Shown here: positions 39,301 through 49,092 of the stretch, piece after piece
Numbering within the stretch: position 1 is the first letter of the stretch
Layout: each line of letters opens with the position of its first letter
The notes under the pieces: model-generated
Told to the model about the DNA's origin: nothing
Database searches by the model: none
Seen by the model: only the letters and a program-made list of their open reading frames with translations
Position numbers and translations under genes: made by a program
From: Eutreptiella sp. 'Long Island Sound 2002'
Lineage: Eukaryota > Euglenozoa > Euglenophyceae > Eutreptiales > Eutreptiaceae
Assembly: GCA_964036045.1 (NCBI GenBank)
Contig: OZ038378.1
Coordinates: 175,792,341 to 175,856,340 of the forward strand
Length of the DNA: 64,000 nt
Direction: 5' to 3'

Positions 39301-42300
39301 CCCACACCCGAGGGCCTGCAGTCATGCGGAAGCACAAAGCCCCCCCCCCACCAAAAAACAACTTGGGAAATTGGAAATGCGCTCAGCGTACCATTGTCCT
39401 TCCTCGAGAGCTCTTGGACATGCTCAATTGTTGCAACTGGAATGGGCTCACTTATGGGCTTGGGTACAGTTTCTCATCAAAAACATTGCCAGCCCATCAA
39501 ATCAATTTCAGAAAACTTCTGATGGGGCTCTGCGCACATGTTCCTGAGGGTGGTCTTACAGGACAACAGGTGTCAACAACAATGTTGCGCCCAAAAGATG
39601 TCCTGATCTGTACAAAGCGGGTGTTGCACTGCCTTATTACATATGATTGCACAATTGTTTAATTTATCTATCCGCACAGACAAAAGACACAGGCACAGGC
39701 AATGGCAAATGCAGCCACATCTCATGTCCAAATTGAGACAGTGACTAGGTGATGCCAGGTGACTGGGTGATGCTCTCCAGACCAAGTGCAGAAAGCCGTG
39801 AGTGTTGTTCATCGTGCTGGGTAGAGAGGCGTTCTACACGCATATGAAATGGTGAGTGTGTACCTGCTGCAATCAAGGGCCTTCCGAGTGTGGGGATAGT
39901 ACTCTGGTCAGTGAGTACATTGAGGTTCCTGGTGGTGTTGTGCAGTCCTTTTGTGCCTTTCTATGGCTCACAGCTGCAGTTACGTTGTTGGTGTTTTTAC
40001 ACACCGTGCGAAAGCTGCGGCCACGGGGTGTAAGAACCTTATTGCTTTGGGACCTAGGTGTAGTTTGGCGAAAAATAAATAAAGCGATAAATAAAGCAAC
40101 GATGGTCGCCACCCTCCGGAATCACTCCGGGAACCATATATGGCAAGAAGTCGCCCCCCCGTACCTCCGAGGTACGGGGCGTGTACGGGGGGGGGGGGGG
40201 TACGGGGCCATGAGGCAACGGATACTGGGCTCGCATACGCCCCCGTGTCACAGGCGCATGGTCTTCACCACATAGTTCAGTGTTTTGCATTGCTGCACTG
40301 CAGCGCAGACCAGTTCTGTACCACTCCAGGTGGCTGCTGATTGTGCTTTGGCCTTGGCCATCTGTACATTTGGGTCAGCTCGCACCCACTCTCCCACAGT
40401 GCCGGTTAGTCTCTAACCCTTGCTCTGCGGGTCTGCTGCGACCTCTTGCTCTCTGGCACGTAAAGACGTGTCATGTTCGATCTCTGGGGGCGCAAAGGCG
40501 TCCCAATGTTTCACCATCAAACTATTCAGTTCAATGCTGCAATAGGAGGTACGGGGGGAGGGGGGGGGGTAACGGGAGGGAGGTACGGGGGGGTTTGGCA
40601 GTTCACACACAAGGCGATGCACACAGAGGGCGGTGCATACACAAGGCGGTGCACACAAAAGGCGGTCTGTAGCCACCGCAAGAGTCTTGTTATGTAAGCA
40701 GGGGTGCGGGGTTTGGCCCCCGCGTCGAGCGAAGCGAGCTGAGGCAAGGGAAGGTTTGGCGGTGCACACACCAGGCGGTGCACACACAAGGCGGTGCACA
40801 CAACAAGCGGTCTGTAGCCACCGCGGGAGTCTTGGGGGAAGTTCTTGCACTGCGTGGGCACTGCGTGGGCACTGCGTGGGCACTGCGTGCATACTGCGCA
40901 TGCAGAGACTGGGATACTCACCCAAGTAATACGGTTGGTGGTGACCATATTATTTCCTCGGAATCCATTTCAGAAAAAAAGAACAATCCAAAAATATTTG
41001 ACTATTTATGGAAGCACTTTTCCTTTATAGGAAACCAAGGGCACAAAATCAATGTTTTACCACCAAAAGGTAGCTAGGGTGCGAGTATTTGCCGACATCC
41101 AAAACTTCGCATTGCGTGCACACTGCGTGCATGGCATTCCCTTGTTATTTAAGCGGGTGCGGGGGCTGGCCCCCGCGTCGAGCGAAGCGAGCCGAGGCAA
41201 GGGAAGGTTTTGCGGTTCACACACAAGGCGGTGCACACACAAGGCAGTGCACACACAAGGCAGTGCATACACAAGGCGGTGCACACAAAAGGCGGTCTGT
41301 GGCCACCGCAGGAGTCTTGTTATTTAAGGGGGGGTGCGGGGGCTGGCCCCCGCGTCGAGCGAAGCGAGCTGAGGTACAGTTACGGGGGGGATACGGGGGC
41401 GAGGCACGGGTGGGGGGCGCAATCATCATTCAAACTGCAACAGTTCTTGTGTTCGAGAGGATATGCTAAGGACAATCTAGATGAAGCACAACGTATTCAT
41501 CCGTCATAAAACTGCATCCATATCTACAATCAAACTGCAACTATCGTGCGTGTTCACCTGATGACTTATATATTGGCATGTGCTGCCTTCATGCTACATA
41601 CTGTGTGTCTTACCTCCCACTGCTACCGTGATCAAGCACTCCTTCGGCTCTCAGTTGCTGTGGTAGTCCTATGGTGTGTTCTGCCGTGTGTCTGTGTGTT
41701 CCATTGCTGTTGCTGTCTCATGGTGCTGTGGTCAGTGCATATGGCTGTAGTGCGTAGTTGGTGCGAGGGGGCCGGAGGCCCAGCCTCTGGTTTTAAATTT
41801 CTGCTTGGACGCTTCGTTCCTGTGTATTGTGGTGCAACAGCAGGGTTTTGCGAGGCACGGGTGGGGGGGGGGGGTATGGGGGGAGGGGGTACGGGGGGGC
41901 AACTTCGTGCAGACTATCCGGGAACATTCATAGGTGTAGCTTCGGCAAGGGAGGCAGGGAGTACGAATTGCGAACCTGAATTTTCTGGGGTGGTCCGCCA
42001 AAGCATACTCTTTGGTACAGCACAGGATTCCGCCAGTGGTACCATCTAGAAAGCTGGATCATATTAAGCACACCTCATCAAGCACTAGGCCTATTCCGCT
42101 TGCCCAACCCTGGATTCTCCCATCCTGAGCAGATCGCCCAAACGGTAGATTTTTCAATGACAGCCTGCTCCCAAATTTGACTGGTCTCAAGCATTTTGCC
42201 GCAGTGTTCAGCACACTCGACTTGCTGTCGCCATGGGACAGAATTGTTAAAGCACAACAGCAACGGACTCAAGAACGTCAAATTGCAACTAGCCATCACA

Positions 42301-42800
42301 AACAACCAATTCAACACAGCTGCTGCAGTGGGCTCATGAGTTGTGTGCGTGCACATGCACATTTCAGGCTTGGGTGCAAAGGTGCATGTTCTGCATGCGT
42401 GCATGCTGTCCTGCACCATGCATACATAGATCTTGTCTCACCAATCAGATTAGATTGGAAGATAGGGTCCAGGGTGCATAAAACCATGCAGATTGGGATT
42501 TGAGGGAACACCACCATGAAACTGTCGCTTTGGCATGCTTGCATTTGACCCTCGAAAAAACTCCGCATACCTTGAGCAGTAAGAGACCAAATCGCAGCGA
42601 GGGCATGGCTCCACAGTCGGCCCCTCTCTCAAGCATGTCTGACATACACGCCCACCATAAGGCGCACTCAATGTGTGGGCGAAAGGACTCTCAGTAATGA
42701 GTAAATCGCCTGGATCCACGCGCTGTCTGCACACCAAATGCCGCCCCCGCACAGCGTCCTGTTGGAGAGCTACACATGTGGAGAGGATGGCTGTAGCCAT
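27384..42800 (-). CDS. SMYD-type MYND-SET lysine methyltransferase, 443 aa, eight exons
   Basis: Exons on the minus strand: 42800-42571, 38931-38783, 37715-37608, 33795-33569, 31177-30987, 29737-29646, 29544-29407, 27580-27384. Every intron is GT-AG, phases close at all seven junctions, and the total is 1332 nt (443 codons plus stop). The split SET domain begins with GRHLVCRQRVDPGD (from residue 19), is interrupted by a complete MYND zinc finger (C53, C56, C66, C69, C75, C79, H87, C91), and resumes with ALNHSCAPN (209-212 is the NHSC core) and GEEVTISY (236-243). The post-SET Cys cluster is C265-x-C267-x2-C270. Residues about 302-440 form TPR-like helices (AAGNKCRDSGDYTTAL; GLVQSCIELQDYDAAF; THGKLAWYLQ). 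This is the SMYD1-3 architecture and usual length. The family transfers methyl groups from S-adenosylmethionine to lysines of histones or other proteins, in nucleus or cytosol; the substrate is not predictable here. Intron 6 (101 bp) is far shorter than the others. The model is manual. Confidence 0.9.
28317..28914. mobile_element. TIR element in SMYD intron 7, about 598 bp
   Basis: The two ends are inverted: GAGGGGGG then a variable 6-base stretch and GTTCRAATATAGACAC. The left copy starts at 28317 and the right copy ends at 28914; similarity runs about 38 bp. There is no clear target duplication and no transposase ORF. It is a probable MITE-like relic of unknown superfamily. Confidence 0.55.
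32383..32721 (-). pseudogene. retroelement RNase H remnant in SMYD intron 4
   Basis: The minus-strand frame contains WLQVPSHVGIRGNHKADELA, which matches the C-terminal RNase H signature found in many retrotransposon polyproteins (VPSH.G..GNE.AD.LA). The preceding VDLWEEILSLL fits the helix before it. The N-terminal catalytic half is missing or scrambled across other frames up to about 32930, where a G-run intervenes. This is a fragment of a decayed element. Confidence 0.65.
34919..35692 (+). mobile_element. phased-array element D, 774 bp, in SMYD intron 3
   Basis: Inverted ends are GAGGGAAACAAACGC (left) and, in complement, GAGGGAAACGAACGC (right). The flanks carry a 3-bp duplication ATA (34916-34918 and 35693-35695). 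Just inside each end is a short array of a CACCGCGCG-type unit with roughly 11-bp spacing (34931-34974 and about 35635-35680), in the same orientation at both ends and sharing the word ACCGCGCATAGCACCGCGCG. A 61-codon coding-like frame lies next to the right end. It belongs with the elements at 40.8, 46, 46.9 and 49.8 kb. Confidence 0.7.
35404..35589 (+). CDS. possible last exon of an element-D protein, 61 codons
   Basis: Directly after AAAAGTAG, which would serve as a splice acceptor, an open frame reads DSAPWFLRCWAHNSTP, then VRGDGLRVCLPLPKEVDDHK and LWESGVYSPQ before TGA. Composition and residue patterning look coding rather than random, and it lies inside element D on the strand opposite to the SMYD-like gene. 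No ATG is in frame, so if real it needs an upstream exon. I do not recognise the family. Confidence 0.4.
   Translation, partial: DSAPWFLRCWAHNSTPIIVRGDGLRVCLPLPKEVDDHKFLIPLPSHKLYLCLWESGVYSPQ
40590..41375. repeat. about 180-bp repeat unit in three copies, one split by an insertion
   Basis: Each unit contains several copies of a 16-17-bp word (ACACAAGGCGGTGCAC), then GGTCTGTRGCCACCGC, AGTCTTGTTAT.TAAG, and GGCCCCCGCGTCGAGCGAAG. Units run about 40590-40744, 40745-41198 (interrupted by element E1) and 41199-41375. The motif GTCGAGCGAAGCGAGC is nearly invariant. It lies in SMYD intron 1 and has no coding content. Confidence 0.8.
40835..41141. mobile_element. phased-array element E1, 307 bp, with inferable empty site
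   Basis: Ends are GGGGAAGTTCTTGCACTGCG (left) and GGCATTCCC (right), flanked by TTG on both sides (40832-40834 and 41142-41144). Neighbouring repeat units read AGTCTTGTTAT uninterrupted, which gives the pre-insertion site. The left end carries three perfect CACTGCGTGGG units plus a variant; the right end carries CACTGCGTG in the same orientation. The body is about 95% identical to element E2. No ORF is convincing. Confidence 0.85.
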
Positions 42801-42959
42801 CAAGAAGGCATTTATGCCACGTCCTTGAAAACAATGCAGAGTGGTAGCCCTGGACAGTGCAGCCTAGAGACGGCAAACTTCACTAGCGAAAACTACACTA
42901 CCATGACCCCCCCCCCTATGGTGCGTCCTTTGGCCTCGGTATTGTATCCTGCCCATAAA

Positions 42960-43435
42960 AATGAGCATGGCTGAGAATGCACAGCTTCCACCCCCACTCA
43001 GTGGCGCTGAATCAGTACATTCCCTTACTGTAGATCCCGATGACAGTACCCTAGAAATCGGGTCGCCTGGGTTCCACTTTGATGGTACGAAATGTAGCCT
43101 CAACCGCAATCCACTCCAGTTCACGGCATGTTTGTTGTATGCGCCGTAGCATTCCCCCCTCCGTCCCGATGATGCATTTTTGTTCTCCTCAGCGGTACAG
43201 TTCAAATAGTCCAAATTGCAAGCAGATTGTCCACTCCCACACTCTCTCACGCTCTTTCCGACCCTGCTACGGTGCAAGCTTAATAGCTTGTTTGACCCCG
43301 CGTAGTTCAGCTCCTCACTGGTTCCATACCAAACTGGAGGTCCCATAGTTGTATGCCCACATCCGCACCCCATAATCCTTCCGACCATATAAGGTGATAC
43401 TGTGCTCTGCCACATCCACAAAGCAATCAATGTCC
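42960..43435 (-). pseudogene. decayed retroelement RNase H
   Basis: One minus-strand frame reads DIDCFVDVAEHSITLYGRKD, then WAYNYGTSSLVWN and, after a stop, AELRGVKQAIKLA, which follows the RNase H order (catalytic Asp region, strands, then Glu helix). Another frame continues with HFVPSKWNPGDPISR, the typical terminal motif of Ty3/gypsy- or DIRS-type RNase H (VPS..NP.D..SR). In-frame stops and a frame change show it is dead. Confidence 0.6.
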
Positions 43436-44264
43436 TTTCTCCACGTACCACTCTAGCCACCCCATGCCGAGTGTATAGGGAAGTTGAGTGGACCGCCCGG
43501 GAGAGAAAACAATGCCCCAAACCAGTGGACCCACGGTCCGGCTTATGAAGGGACTGGAAACAACATGCTAGATGCCGCCTCGAAGCTGGGATGGTATCAT
43601 TTGGTGTTGGTCATATCTTGTGGTAGCCAGCCTAAGCCATAGGTTTAGTGTGCCCCCCACGTATGATGCCCATGACTCGATTCTCCACATGTCCCCATGT
43701 AGGATCTTGCCCATCTACATTGCATGTTGTGACTTTATGCTCATGATCCAAACATGCGTCCTGGGTATCTCTGCCAGCAGGCCATGGCCTGTTCCACATC
43801 CGCGCAGTGCTCAAAACCAGTATGTTACCGATTATTGTGGCAGTATTCTTGCAGTGTGTGCACATTGTCACAGTGTGTGGGCATTATATGCATATTTGGT
43901 AAAAGTCACGAGATACGAAACCCTGTAAAACCACCCAACACCTCTGTGTAGCAAGGAAAGGTAAGCAACATGATCATGTTTAAAAATCTGCCATCTCCAA
44001 ATGCAAAACAAGGTTCTCCATCCGTGCATGATCTATTGATAGATATTTGGTCCACATCAGTCCTGTCCGAGCATTGTATTCAACCCACCAACCAGACTTT
44101 AATTTTTATGTATGACTGCAGGGCCGTTGGCGTCATGTGATTCTCCATTCTCATCATAGGACAACAAGGGTTGGAGGTGGGTGCAAAGAGGGTGGATCAG
44201 GGGTGAACCAGGGGGAAAAGAGTGAACAAAAAGTGGGCAGAGTGCCCCATGCGCCCCTAAAGTA

Positions 44265-44368
44265 CCCCCCCCCCCCTGTCCTAGCTACGCAAAAGTCCCA
44301 AATTAACACGGTCCCTACGCCTACTGTAGCTTGGACAAGGGCATAGCTAGGACAAAGGGGGGGGGGGG
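44265..44368. mobile_element. Stowaway-like MITE, 104 bp
   Basis: A C-run followed by TGTCCTAGCTACGC at the left is mirrored by GCATAGCTAGGACAAA and a G-run at the right, with TA on both outer sides (44263-44264 and 44369-44370). A TA target duplication with near-complete palindromy suits Tc1/mariner-type MITEs. The core GTCCCTACGCCTACTGTAGC is shared with two other places (about 48130 and 48391). Confidence 0.65.
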
Positions 44369-46099
44369 TAGCTACGTAACAATTGCGCATCCACTGTGTC
44401 CGCCAAAACCCTCCACAACCACCAAACACCCTTTCGAAAGCCCCCTCCCATACATGGATGCCATCAATAGAATTAGACCCACTTTCCACCCAAAAACCCC
44501 GGTAAATTGTGGAAAACACCCAAAACTAGGCGCGGTGCACACCGTGTGAACAACATTCCTTGTACCACATCCACGCCCTATAGAACTACCTTGCAGTCAA
44601 TCAGGCCACAAGCTAGACGGCCATTACGGGGCTGTGTGCCATCCAAAGCGAAGGCTGCGGAATCCAAACACTCCGTGGTCCAACTCCACCTTTCTTTTTG
44701 TAATGTGGCCAATGTATAGATGTACATATTGAGATCAAGGCAGTCTAGCGCTCCCAACGACAGCACGTGCCGAGTGGAAGCAACAGTGAAACACATCAAC
44801 ATAGACAGACAAATGCAAAAATGTATGCCCCCCATTCAAAGCTTTGCAAGGGGTTACCACACGTGAGAGTCATTGCGTATTGCACAGGCAGTGAATCCCT
44901 AATACAATTGGCAAAATGCTGGAACATGTTGTGTACCACTAATGGGTAACACCTAGTGATCTGGAACCCTCTGCCCTATGTTACGTTTCCCGCATGAGTG
45001 GTGGTGAGCACCCTCCAAACTCCACCGTCTTGGGAAAAACTTTGTGTGGAGCTCGCTAGTGACACCAAGGGGCAGAAGCAGCACTTGTGAGCAGCAAGTG
45101 TCCCACATTCTTCTAGAAAAATCCATTTGTCCCCCAGCACCTCCTTACCTCACACACTCTGGGTGTTTCTCTTACCTAGGCCCTGCTATGGGGCCTAGGC
45201 AGTGATTCGCAATGGGGATGTGTCCCAGCAAGGCCCCTGCTCCATGTGCTGCTACCACCAACGTCAAGCCCCCCCCCCCCCCGCTCTTGGGGGGTGGTCC
45301 ATCTATTCCTTGAAGTACCACCGTGTACTCCCAACACCACATCTGCTGCCGCTAATCCCGTTAGCACGGTCCCCATGTGAGCTCTATGTTCCTCCTGTTC
45401 CTCCATACCTGGCAATTGCACAATGCACCAATGGAGGAAACGGCCTTTCTTGATAGGTGCGGGACCTCATAGCCCTAGTGTGGCGTGTCTAACGATCGCC
45501 ATCACCTTGTGGCTTTTGCTGGCCCCAAACATCAATTCCATGCTATGGTTGCCAATTGAGTCCAATCATGCCATATATACAAACATCCATATGTACAAAC
45601 AGCCGTTGATCCAACCACGCAACCCAACCTTCTCCCTCGGCCTTACCCCTGCTTACAGACTTTGGCTCCGCACCATAAGGTCCACTGAGTCCAATGGTCC
45701 AATGGTGTGTGACAACACTCCAAGTCCTAGCCGAGCGCCTGCCTTTGTTCTTTCTATGCATAGTGTAGTTCTCCATGACGTGACCTCAACACAATTTGAG
45801 AGATTCTTGTTTTTTTTCATCAAATAGGCCAAATGTTAAAGTGCTGGGGCCTCAAGGGCAAGTTCGTGTTGGGCATAATACAGATTTCAGCAGTGCTAGG
45901 GTTTGCACACAAATCGCCGCTCTTGCTTGGACCCCCATAGGTTCCCGTAGGTGGCTTCCTGCAGGGTCATGGTGTTGCTGCTGGATCACACATAGGGGGC
46001 GTTGTCGCACGGTGCGCGCACGGTGCGTGCACGGTGCGCGCACGGTTCAATGTTTTTGGGATGGTTGCCCAACTTGTACCCCGTTGAATGGCCCCCATA

Positions 46100-46305
46100 G
46101 AAACACACCCAGGGTCCTGATTTTTGCACCTTGCAGTCCATACTGGCATACCAAGATTCTTCAATTTTTAGTCTGATGCTTGGCACAGGTTCCAGGGTCC
46201 TATTTTCTGCACCCTGCAGCCCCTATTGGCGTACCGGGAACTTTCTTTTTGAATCTGATGCTTGTCACAGGTTCCAGGCTCCCAATTTCTGCACCTTGCA
46301 CGCAC
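46100..46305. repeat. 80-bp tandem repeat inside element A, about 2.5 units
   Basis: The phrase TTCCAGGGTCCTATTTTCTG and the following GCACC.TGCAG recur at about 46110, 46191 and 46271. Reverse-oriented relatives occur at about 46870-46905 and 47690-47735 within element B, linking A and B as relatives. Confidence 0.7.
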
Positions 46306-46669
46306 CTCCGTAACAAACCATGCACAGGCGACAACACAGGCGGGGGGCTTCTAGCTCATGATCATCAATTCTAGGGGCTTCAGCTTCCACTTCAAGTAAT
46401 TGGGGCTCCAGCAAAGCGTCCATCGGCGCCTCATGGTGCACAGGTTGGGGGGAATCGGGGCTCTCAGCAGTCACAATTGCAAACTCCAACCGCTCCTCGG
46501 GTGCATGCTCGTACAAGAACTCTTCACCACCCAATTCGTACCGAATAGAGACGCAACACCCACCTCTTGGAGAAGGGCCAACGGCAGTGGCCGACACCCT
46601 ATCCTTGTTGGAGCGGTGGTAGTACACAAGCAGTCCGGCGACAAGCCAGGGCAGCTCAGATTCAGGCAT
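46265..46669 (-). CDS. small element-A protein, 134 aa
   Basis: ATG at 46669 with a continuous frame to 46265, wholly inside element A. The first 70 residues (MPESELPWLVAGLLVYYHRS, then ATAVG, IRYELGGEE, EHAPEERLEFAI) look like a small beta-barrel of SH3/Tudor type, followed by an acidic Pro/Glu-rich tail. The product of element C is similar in order: VYYHRSN against VFYTRSN, AVG against VVG, and EERLEFAI against MESISFAI. The barrel assignment is inference; function is unknown, possibly chromatin or DNA tethering. Confidence 0.55.
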   Translation of the reverse strand: MPESELPWLVAGLLVYYHRSNKDRVSATAVGPSPRGGCCVSIRYELGGEEFLYEHAPEERLEFAIVTAESPDSPQPVHHEAPMDALLEPQLLEVEAEAPRIDDHELEAPRLCCRLCMVCYGGACKVQKLGAWNL

Positions 46670-46921
46670 TGTGGATCTGGTGGACACAGAATACGCAAAA
46701 GGACGCACGGTGCGTGCACGGTGCGCGCACGGTTCAGGCAACACCCCCATATGGGGGCGTTTTCGCACAGCGCGCGCACAGCACCAATTATTACGTTGTG
46801 TATCCCGGGAGCACCCCTGAAAACCACCCACCTACAGGAGTGTGCATGATCCATTCAAAACAGCATTGGGGGTGCACAATTCAATTCAGGACCGTGGGAC
46901 CCGTGGCAAGCACTAGACTAA

Positions 46922-47664
46922 GGGGGAGTCCTTGCACTGCGCGCGCACTGCGCGCACAATGCGCGCTACTTTTAGACTATGTTCCCCCCAAAGAGCCCCT
47001 GGGCACGCCCCTTGGAAACACCCTTAGAATTAGGCGACCCAAACTGGATTGGAGGGGACCTTGAGGGGGGTCTTCCCCGTTCTTGTGGCATGGTGAAGGA
47101 CTCGGGGCCTTTGGGGGGAAACTTGACTATGTGTTGGCAGCGGAGATGGAGGGCAGTCAGGTGGCGAGTCTGAACTTGGGATGGCAAAGGAGATGGACTC
47201 CATCTTGCATTGCAGATTCACCACTCTCAACCCATCTTGGTAGCATTCCAAGTGGAGGAGTCCGTCTTCAACCGTCCCAACCACCGTGGTAGGAGGTCGC
47301 AGGCCATTGGAGCGGGTGTAGAACACCTTATCCTCAATACTGAGACCCATGGAGAAAATGGGCCTGAGAAATGAGGAGGGAAGTATGATGTCCTTTAGCA
47401 GGCACCCTCATAGGGTATCACCATATCAATCAACCAAGAAAAAGAGTAGATTTGGTGGAAATGGGCAAAAAATGTGTGGAAAAAAGTAGAAATGTGTGAA
47501 ACAAGGTGAACATCCAAAAATGCCAGATCCCCAATGCATCAAAACCTACTACCAAACAAAAATGATGCCCAAAGTACCACAAAGTATGGGCCTCTACTAC
47601 GGCCAAACGCCCAAATAGTTGCATTGCGCGCGCACTGCACGCGCACTGCGCTTAAGGCGCCCCC
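46922..47664 (-). mobile_element. phased-array element C, 743 bp, nested in B
   Basis: Ends are GGGGGAGTCCTTGCACTGCG (left) and, in complement, GGGGGCGCCTTAAGCGCAGT (right), flanked by TAA on both sides (46919-46921 and 47665-47667). The left array is CACTGCGCGCG-type (46935-46966); the right array (47621-47651) carries the same unit in the same orientation. A 106-residue ORF lies inside. Removing C and one TAA rejoins element B, which dates C as the younger insertion. Confidence 0.78.
47030..47350 (-). CDS. small element-C protein, 106 aa
   Basis: ATG at 47350, frame open to 47030, inside element C. Residues 1-60 (SIEDKVFYTRSNGLRPPTTV, VGTVEDGLLHLECYQDG, MESISFAIPSSDSPP) follow the same order as the element-A protein, which suggests one family of small barrel-like proteins; the C-terminal part is Pro/Arg-rich. 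No catalytic residues are evident. It could bind DNA or chromatin for the element; this is inference. Confidence 0.55.
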   Translation of the reverse strand: MGLSIEDKVFYTRSNGLRPPTTVVGTVEDGLLHLECYQDGLRVVNLQCKMESISFAIPSSDSPPDCPPSPLPTHSQVSPQRPRVLHHATRTGKTPLKVPSNPVWVA

Positions 47665-48087
47665 TAAAACAAAAAATGGTGTACCAGCAGGGGCTGTAGG
47701 GTGCAGAATTGAGGACCCTGGAACCCGTGGCTACCGGTGGTGAAAAACAGCTGACTTTTCGCATAGCGCGGGCACAGCACGGGCACAGCACACGGTGTGC
47801 CCCCTATGTGATGTGTTGGGTGAGGTCTATGTTGGTGGCCTAGTCTGGTCCAGTCTGGTCCAGTCGTGTCTTGTATGACGAAGACGCTCTATGTCCTAGT
47901 CTATGGAGCGGGATTTCCCACTCCGTTGGGTCCTAGTTATGTTGTGTTGTTTGGGTAGTGGATGTAATGGAATGTCCCACAAAGTGGGGTCCCACATTTC
48001 CCTAGGTCGTTTCCGTTGTAAGCACTGTTGCTGTCACATTGGTCGCGTGTTTGTGTCGTTTAGGTCGTGTAGTGCCCGGTACGCATA

Positions 48088-48448
48088 CCCCCCCCCCTTG
48101 TATCAGCTACGCCAATGTACACAATTATTACAGTCCCTACACCTACTGTAGCTTGGGCAAGGGCGTGGCTTGCGCGTAATACATACAACTGCCGACACAC
48201 ACGTGCGCAGGCTACATGTGCTGAAATTGGCAACTCAGGACCTATGGGATGTATAAGACTAGAAAAAAAAAATCCTAGTGCACCAGCAGGGGGCCACATG
48301 TGCTGAAATTGGCAAATGTGACGACACACCCATGTCTTATGTGGCCACACTACATTTCGTACGCAATCAAATTACGTACAAAATTATTACGGTCCCTACG
48401 CCTACTGTAGCTTGGACAAGGGCGTAGCTTATACAAGGGGGGGGGGGG
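48088..48448. repeat. poly-C/poly-G-bounded repeat with duplicated MITE core
   Basis: The left edge is a C-run followed by TTGTATCAGCTACGCC. The right edge is GGCGTAGCTTATACAAG followed by a G-run, so the edges are inverted copies. The core GTCCCTACGCCTACTGTAGC or its one-base variant occurs twice inside (about 48130 and 48391), as in the MITE at 44265. Two decayed, overlapping MITE copies are the simplest reading. Confidence 0.5.
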
Positions 48449-49029
48449 CTCTTCCAGCAACAGGCGGTCGGACTAGGCCTCTTGCTGGTGGTACAACAAT
48501 AGTAGGTGGCGCTTGTGCGTTGTTCCATGCGCTTGCAGGTATTGCAGGTGGGTAGTGTATCGGCAGGCGAGGTGTATCGCAGCTACACCATCTGCATACA
48601 GTGGTGCACCCGTTGCTTGTTTCATTGTTGTGTAGGTGTCCATGGTGACTGCGCGCTACCGTGCGTACCGGCACTAGTTTTAGTGGGTTGATCAGGACCT
48701 GTAGCTGTGAGGTGAGCAGTGTGTGGTAAGTCCGTTTTGCCCCAATGGCTTTGTCGTATAAATCCCTAAGGTGTCTCAAGTGCCCCATGGCGTGCTCATA
48801 TGTGGCGGTGTACTAATAGACCTTGGTGACCGCACGTAGGTGTCTCATCGTGAGGTCCTCCATGTTGGTGAGGTGTGGGGTGAGCCGCGCGCCGAGCTCA
48901 TAACGGGAATGTTTGTTACACATTGCTGGTAGGGAGACTGGCGTAGACTAGTTTATGTAACCATTGTATGGTGTCGTCATTTTTGGCTTGGCATGACTCC
49001 TAGAGCCACGTGTCAACGTCTATGACCGG

Positions 49030-49092
49030 TGGATCGTCGTTGACGTCTTGGTTTCGTGGATCGTCGTTGACGTCTTGGTTTCGTTTTCATTG
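49030..49092. repeat. 31-bp tandem duplication
   Basis: GGATCGTCGTTGACGTCTTG followed by GTTTCGT occurs twice in a row with no divergence in the core. Confidence 0.85.

Larger units (their letters stand above)
45995..46748 (-). mobile_element. phased-array element A, 754 bp
   Basis: Ends are GGGGGCGTTGTC (left) and, in complement, GGGGGTGTTGCC (right), with a 3-bp duplication ATA (45992-45994 and 46749-46751). Inside the left end CACGGTGCGCG-type 11-bp units run 46008-46050; inside the right end the same unit runs 46706-46735 in the same orientation. The interior encodes a 134-residue ORF on the minus strand. The 3-bp A/T-rich duplication and G-rich ends recall PIF/Harbinger transposons, but no transposase is present. 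Confidence 0.75.
46753..47804. mobile_element. phased-array element B, about 306 bp, interrupted by element C
   Basis: Ends are GGGGGCGTTTTCGCACAGCG (left) and, in complement, GGGGGCACACCGTGTGCTGT (right), with TAT flanking on both sides (46750-46752 and 47805-47807). The arrays are CACAGCGCGCG-type at the left (46766-46784) and CACAGCACGGG-type at the right (47762-47794), in the same orientation. Element C (46922-47664) lies inside. B has no ORF of its own. It abuts element A so closely that the flanking duplications overlap. Confidence 0.7.
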
